Of a stretch of 36,179 nucleotides of DNA, positions 33,749 to 36,179 are shown piece after piece. The notes beneath the pieces were generated by a model. It saw nothing but the letters and a program-made list of their open reading frames with translations, was not told where the DNA came from and searched no databases. Numbering within the stretch: position 1 is the first letter of the stretch; the number at the start of each line of letters is the position of its first letter. Position numbers and translations under genes: made by a program. The DNA is from an uncultured Saprospiraceae bacterium (GTDB taxonomy: Bacteria > Bacteroidota > Bacteroidia > Chitinophagales > Saprospiraceae). Where the stretch lies: contig CAMZLN010000066.1 in NCBI GenBank assembly GCA_947311465.1, positions 1 through 36,179 of the forward strand, in the 5' to 3' direction.

Positions 33749-35938
33749 ATGTCTAAAACAATTATTTCAATTATACCAGTATTTGGTGTTATCGCCTTAC
33801 TGTTTACATTTTGGAAATCTAGTTGGGTTTCTAAACAAGATGAAGGTAGCGATAAAATGAAAGGTATCGCAAAAGCTATCTCTGATGGGGCAATGGCTTT
33901 TTTAAGAGCAGAATATAAGCAATTGGCAATTTTCGTTGTAATAGCAGCGGCTATTTTAGGTTTCTCTGCACAGCAGGATACATCGTCACCATTAATTGCG
34001 GTGTCATTTATTATTGGAGCAATTTGTTCAGGATTGGCTGGAATCATAGGGATGAAAGTAGCTACAAAAGCTAATGTAAGAACAACTCAAGCGGCTAGAA
34101 CAAGTTTAGGGAAAGCTTTGGAAGTAGCTTTTGCTGGTGGAGCAGTTATGGGACTTGGAGTTGTAGGACTGGGTATGCTAGGACTAGGATCTCTTTTCTT
34201 TATATTTTCTAATATTGATGGTTGGAGCACAATGCAAGTTATTACTGTATTGACAGGATTTTCATTTGGAGCGTCTTCTATCGCATTATTTGCCAGAGTA
34301 GGTGGTGGAATCTATACAAAAGCTGCCGATGTAGGAGCTGATTTGGTAGGTAAGGTAGAAGCAGGTATTCCTGAAGATCATCCTTTGAACCCGGCAACTA
34401 TTGCGGATAACGTAGGTGATAATGTAGGTGACGTTGCGGGTATGGGAGCCGATTTATTTGAATCTTATGTTGGATCTATCATTGCTACAATGGTATTGGG
34501 TGCAGGTTTTATTGGAATTGTTGGGTATGAAAATACCAATAGTTACGATGGTCTTAATGCCGTAATTTTACCTTTAATGTTAGCTTCAGTAGGAATTATC
34601 ACGTCAATCATTGGTACTTTCTTTGTAAAAGTAAAAGAAGGTGGTGATCCACAGAAAGCGTTAAACTTAGGAGAATTTTTATCTTCGGGCTTGATGCTGT
34701 TGGCTACTTATTTTATCGTTACTCAAGTATTGCCAGCTTCATGGTCTGTATTAGGAATAACTTACACATCTTTAGGAGTATTTTGGGCAGTATTGTTTGG
34801 ATTAGGTGCGGGATTATTGATAGGTATGATTACTGAATATTATACAGGAACAGGAACGAAGCCAGTTCAAAGAGTAGTTGATCAATCCGTAACAGGAGCA
34901 GCGACAAATATTATTGCTGGATTAGGATTAGGAATGCGTTCGACTGCTATTCCAATCGTGATTTTAGTAATCGCAATTTTAGGTGCGCATTATTTTGCAG
35001 GATTATATGGTATTGCGATTGCAGCAGTTGGTATGCTTTCGAATACAGGGATTCAATTGGCAGTTGATGCTTATGGCCCTATTTCTGATAATGCAGGGGG
35101 AATCGCTGAAATGGCTGAATTACCAAAAGAAGTAAGAAAACGTACTGATAAGTTAGATGCAGTAGGAAATACAACAGCTGCAATCGGAAAGGGATTTGCC
35201 ATTGGTTCTGCTGCTTTGACAGCGTTAGCATTATTTGCTGCATTTGCTCAAACAGTGAGTCCAGATGCACCACTTGTAATTAATATTACAGACCCAATAG
35301 TAATGGCTGGTCTTTTCTTGGGTGGTATGCTTCCATTTTTATTCTCTGCAATGTCAATGGATGCAGTAGGTAAGGCAGCAATGGATATGATTCAAGAAGT
35401 GAGAAGACAATTCAGAACTATACCAGAATTGAAAAATGCTTTGAGTCTAATGAGAAAGTATGATGGAAAAGATATGGCTGAATGGTCAGATGCCGATAGA
35501 GTTACTTTTGAAAAAGCAGATGGTAAAGCAGATTATAATAAGTGTATTGAAATTTCAACAGATGCATCTATTCGTGAAATGAGAATGCCAGGTGTTGTTG
35601 CAATACTAGCTCCTATCGTAGTTGGGTTTGGTGGTAATTATCTGTTTGATGCTGGTCCAGAAATGTTGGGTGGTTTATTAGTTGGTGTGACAGTAACAGG
35701 TGTCATGATGGCTATCTTCCAATCAAATGCAGGTGGAGCATGGGATAATGCTAAGAAAATGTTTGAAGATGATGTGACTATTAATGGAGAAATTCACAAG
35801 AAAGGATCTGAGGCGCACAAGGCAGCAGTAGTTGGTGATACAGTTGGTGATCCATTTAAGGATACATCGGGCCCATCATTGAATATCTTATTGAAATTGA
35901 TTTCAGTGGTTGCGTTGGTGATTGCTCCTTTTTTATAG
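33749..35938 (+). CDS. hppA: Membrane-bound pyrophosphatase (ion-pumping), K+-dependent type
   Basis: The 729-aa multi-helix membrane protein couples pyrophosphate hydrolysis to H+ and/or Na+ pumping. Its substrate motifs are intact: [20 protein letters not shown] (~188-207), [21 protein letters not shown] (~224-244) and near the C terminus [26 protein letters not shown]. The segment [21 protein letters not shown] has Ala, not Lys, after GNTT, which in this family marks K+-dependent enzymes. Whether it pumps H+, Na+ or both cannot be decided here. It has its own promoter and a strong terminator. Some spacing loops contain acidic cytosolic segments typical of the family. Confidence 0.95.
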   Translation: MSKTIISIIPVFGVIALLFTFWKSSWVSKQDEGSDKMKGIAKAISDGAMAFLRAEYKQLAIFVVIAAAILGFSAQQDTSSPLIAVSFIIGAICSGLAGIIGMKVATKANVRTTQAARTSLGKALEVAFAGGAVMGLGVVGLGMLGLGSLFFIFSNIDGWSTMQVITVLTGFSFGASSIALFARVGGGIYTKAADVGADLVGKVEAGIPEDHPLNPATIADNVGDNVGDVAGMGADLFESYVGSIIATMVLGAGFIGIVGYENTNSYDGLNAVILPLMLASVGIITSIIGTFFVKVKEGGDPQKALNLGEFLSSGLMLLATYFIVTQVLPASWSVLGITYTSLGVFWAVLFGLGAGLLIGMITEYYTGTGTKPVQRVVDQSVTGAATNIIAGLGLGMRSTAIPIVILVIAILGAHYFAGLYGIAIAAVGMLSNTGIQLAVDAYGPISDNAGGIAEMAELPKEVRKRTDKLDAVGNTTAAIGKGFAIGSAALTALALFAAFAQTVSPDAPLVINITDPIVMAGLFLGGMLPFLFSAMSMDAVGKAAMDMIQEVRRQFRTIPELKNALSLMRKYDGKDMAEWSDADRVTFEKADGKADYNKCIEISTDASIREMRMPGVVAILAPIVVGFGGNYLFDAGPEMLGGLLVGVTVTGVMMAIFQSNAGGAWDNAKKMFEDDVTINGEIHKKGSEAHKAAVVGDTVGDPFKDTSGPSLNILLKLISVVALVIAPFL

Positions 35939-35965
35939 GAATCAAGTAAAGCAAAATATAAAATT

Positions 35966-35998
35966 AAGCTCTCTTATCTTAGATAGGGGAGCTTTTTT
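35966..35998 (+). terminator. Strong intrinsic terminator of hppA
   Basis: Stem AAGCTCTCTTATC / GATAGGGGAGCTT (13 bp, two G-U) with a 3-nt loop TTA, directly followed by TTTT-G-TT. Beyond it to 36179 I see nothing coding. Confidence 0.8.
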
Positions 35999-36179
35999 GT
36001 TAAACAATACTCCGTTAGGAATTAGACGTTATTTTAGAGAAGCTCATAATAAAACACTATTATTGATTTATTTTTATAAATTTAGGTCATTTTTCAGAGT
36101 TTGATTTTAATAGTTAAATAAAATTTCTTAAAAGAATTGAATCTAAATTTATGGGATGAGAAAAGGATAAAAAATTAAA

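Noticed and set aside
35922-36104. 60-aa ORF in the track after hppA
   Set aside because: It overlaps the hppA stop and contains the hppA terminator stem; no coding character.

Overview
The window is AT-rich DNA from a member of the Bacteroidota, probably a Saprospiraceae/Chitinophagales-like environmental lineage (lineage is inference). The evidence is three type IX secretion system (T9SS) substrates (one type B/gliding-motility C-terminal domain, two type A C-terminal domains), SprB-type repeats, an LptC lipoprotein next to a CNNM-domain protein, and several TAnnTTTG-type -7 promoter boxes. No tRNA, rRNA, CRISPR array or complete insertion sequence was seen.

Layout, left to right. 1-3356 (minus): partial CNNM/CBS 'hemolysin-like' protein, lptC, and a large T9SS type B adhesin-like protein. 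3540-5200 (plus): tightly packed pssA, purS and rsmI. 5201-5669: a long leader with a good promoter, strong hairpins, small ORFs and a terminator-like hairpin, in front of an unrecognised 613-aa FMN-TIM-barrel-like protein (5670-7511). 7576-9010 (minus): two secreted or outer-membrane hypotheticals. 9196-9357: possible transposase scrap. 9436-11469 (minus): lutC and lutB without lutA. 12159-14402 (plus): a propeller/SprB/OmpA fusion protein. 14673-15740 (minus): Cj0069-type ATP-grasp protein. 16077-16523 (plus): hsp20 with a sigma-54-like promoter and paired upstream palindromes. 16732-20970 (minus): MltD-like transglycosylase and PBP1A. 21204-25565 (minus): a two-gene T9SS cargo block (beta-propeller-like protein and an M43 metalloprotease). 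It is bracketed by a direct repeat of the last ~38 codons of aroB. 25616-27920 (minus): aroB, an ABM monooxygenase-like protein and SAM hydrolase. 28064-29074 (plus): phoH. 29377-33147 (plus): xdhB, a small membrane protein and xdhC. 33184-33540 (minus): small secreted protein. 33749-35938 (plus): hppA with a clear terminator.

Functional picture. Most of the window is core physiology: envelope building (LptC, PssA, MltD, PBP1A), purine synthesis and catabolism (PurS, XdhB/XdhC), chorismate synthesis (AroB), lactate oxidation (LutB/C) and membrane energetics (HppA). Accessory content is mainly the metalloprotease block at the aroB 3' end. Its protease gene also appears to be frame-disrupted at a G6 tract within the signal-peptide codons.

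The most interesting non-genic signals are: (i) the aroB 3'-end duplication; (ii) the G6 tract; (iii) the structured 5' leader at 5315-5669; (iv) three arrays of degenerate ~8-bp tandem units with different sequences but similar period at 26653, 26979 and 29085; (v) a dispersed intergenic repeat with core TTTTTCACAGTTCCTAA; (vi) the sigma-54-like control region of hsp20.
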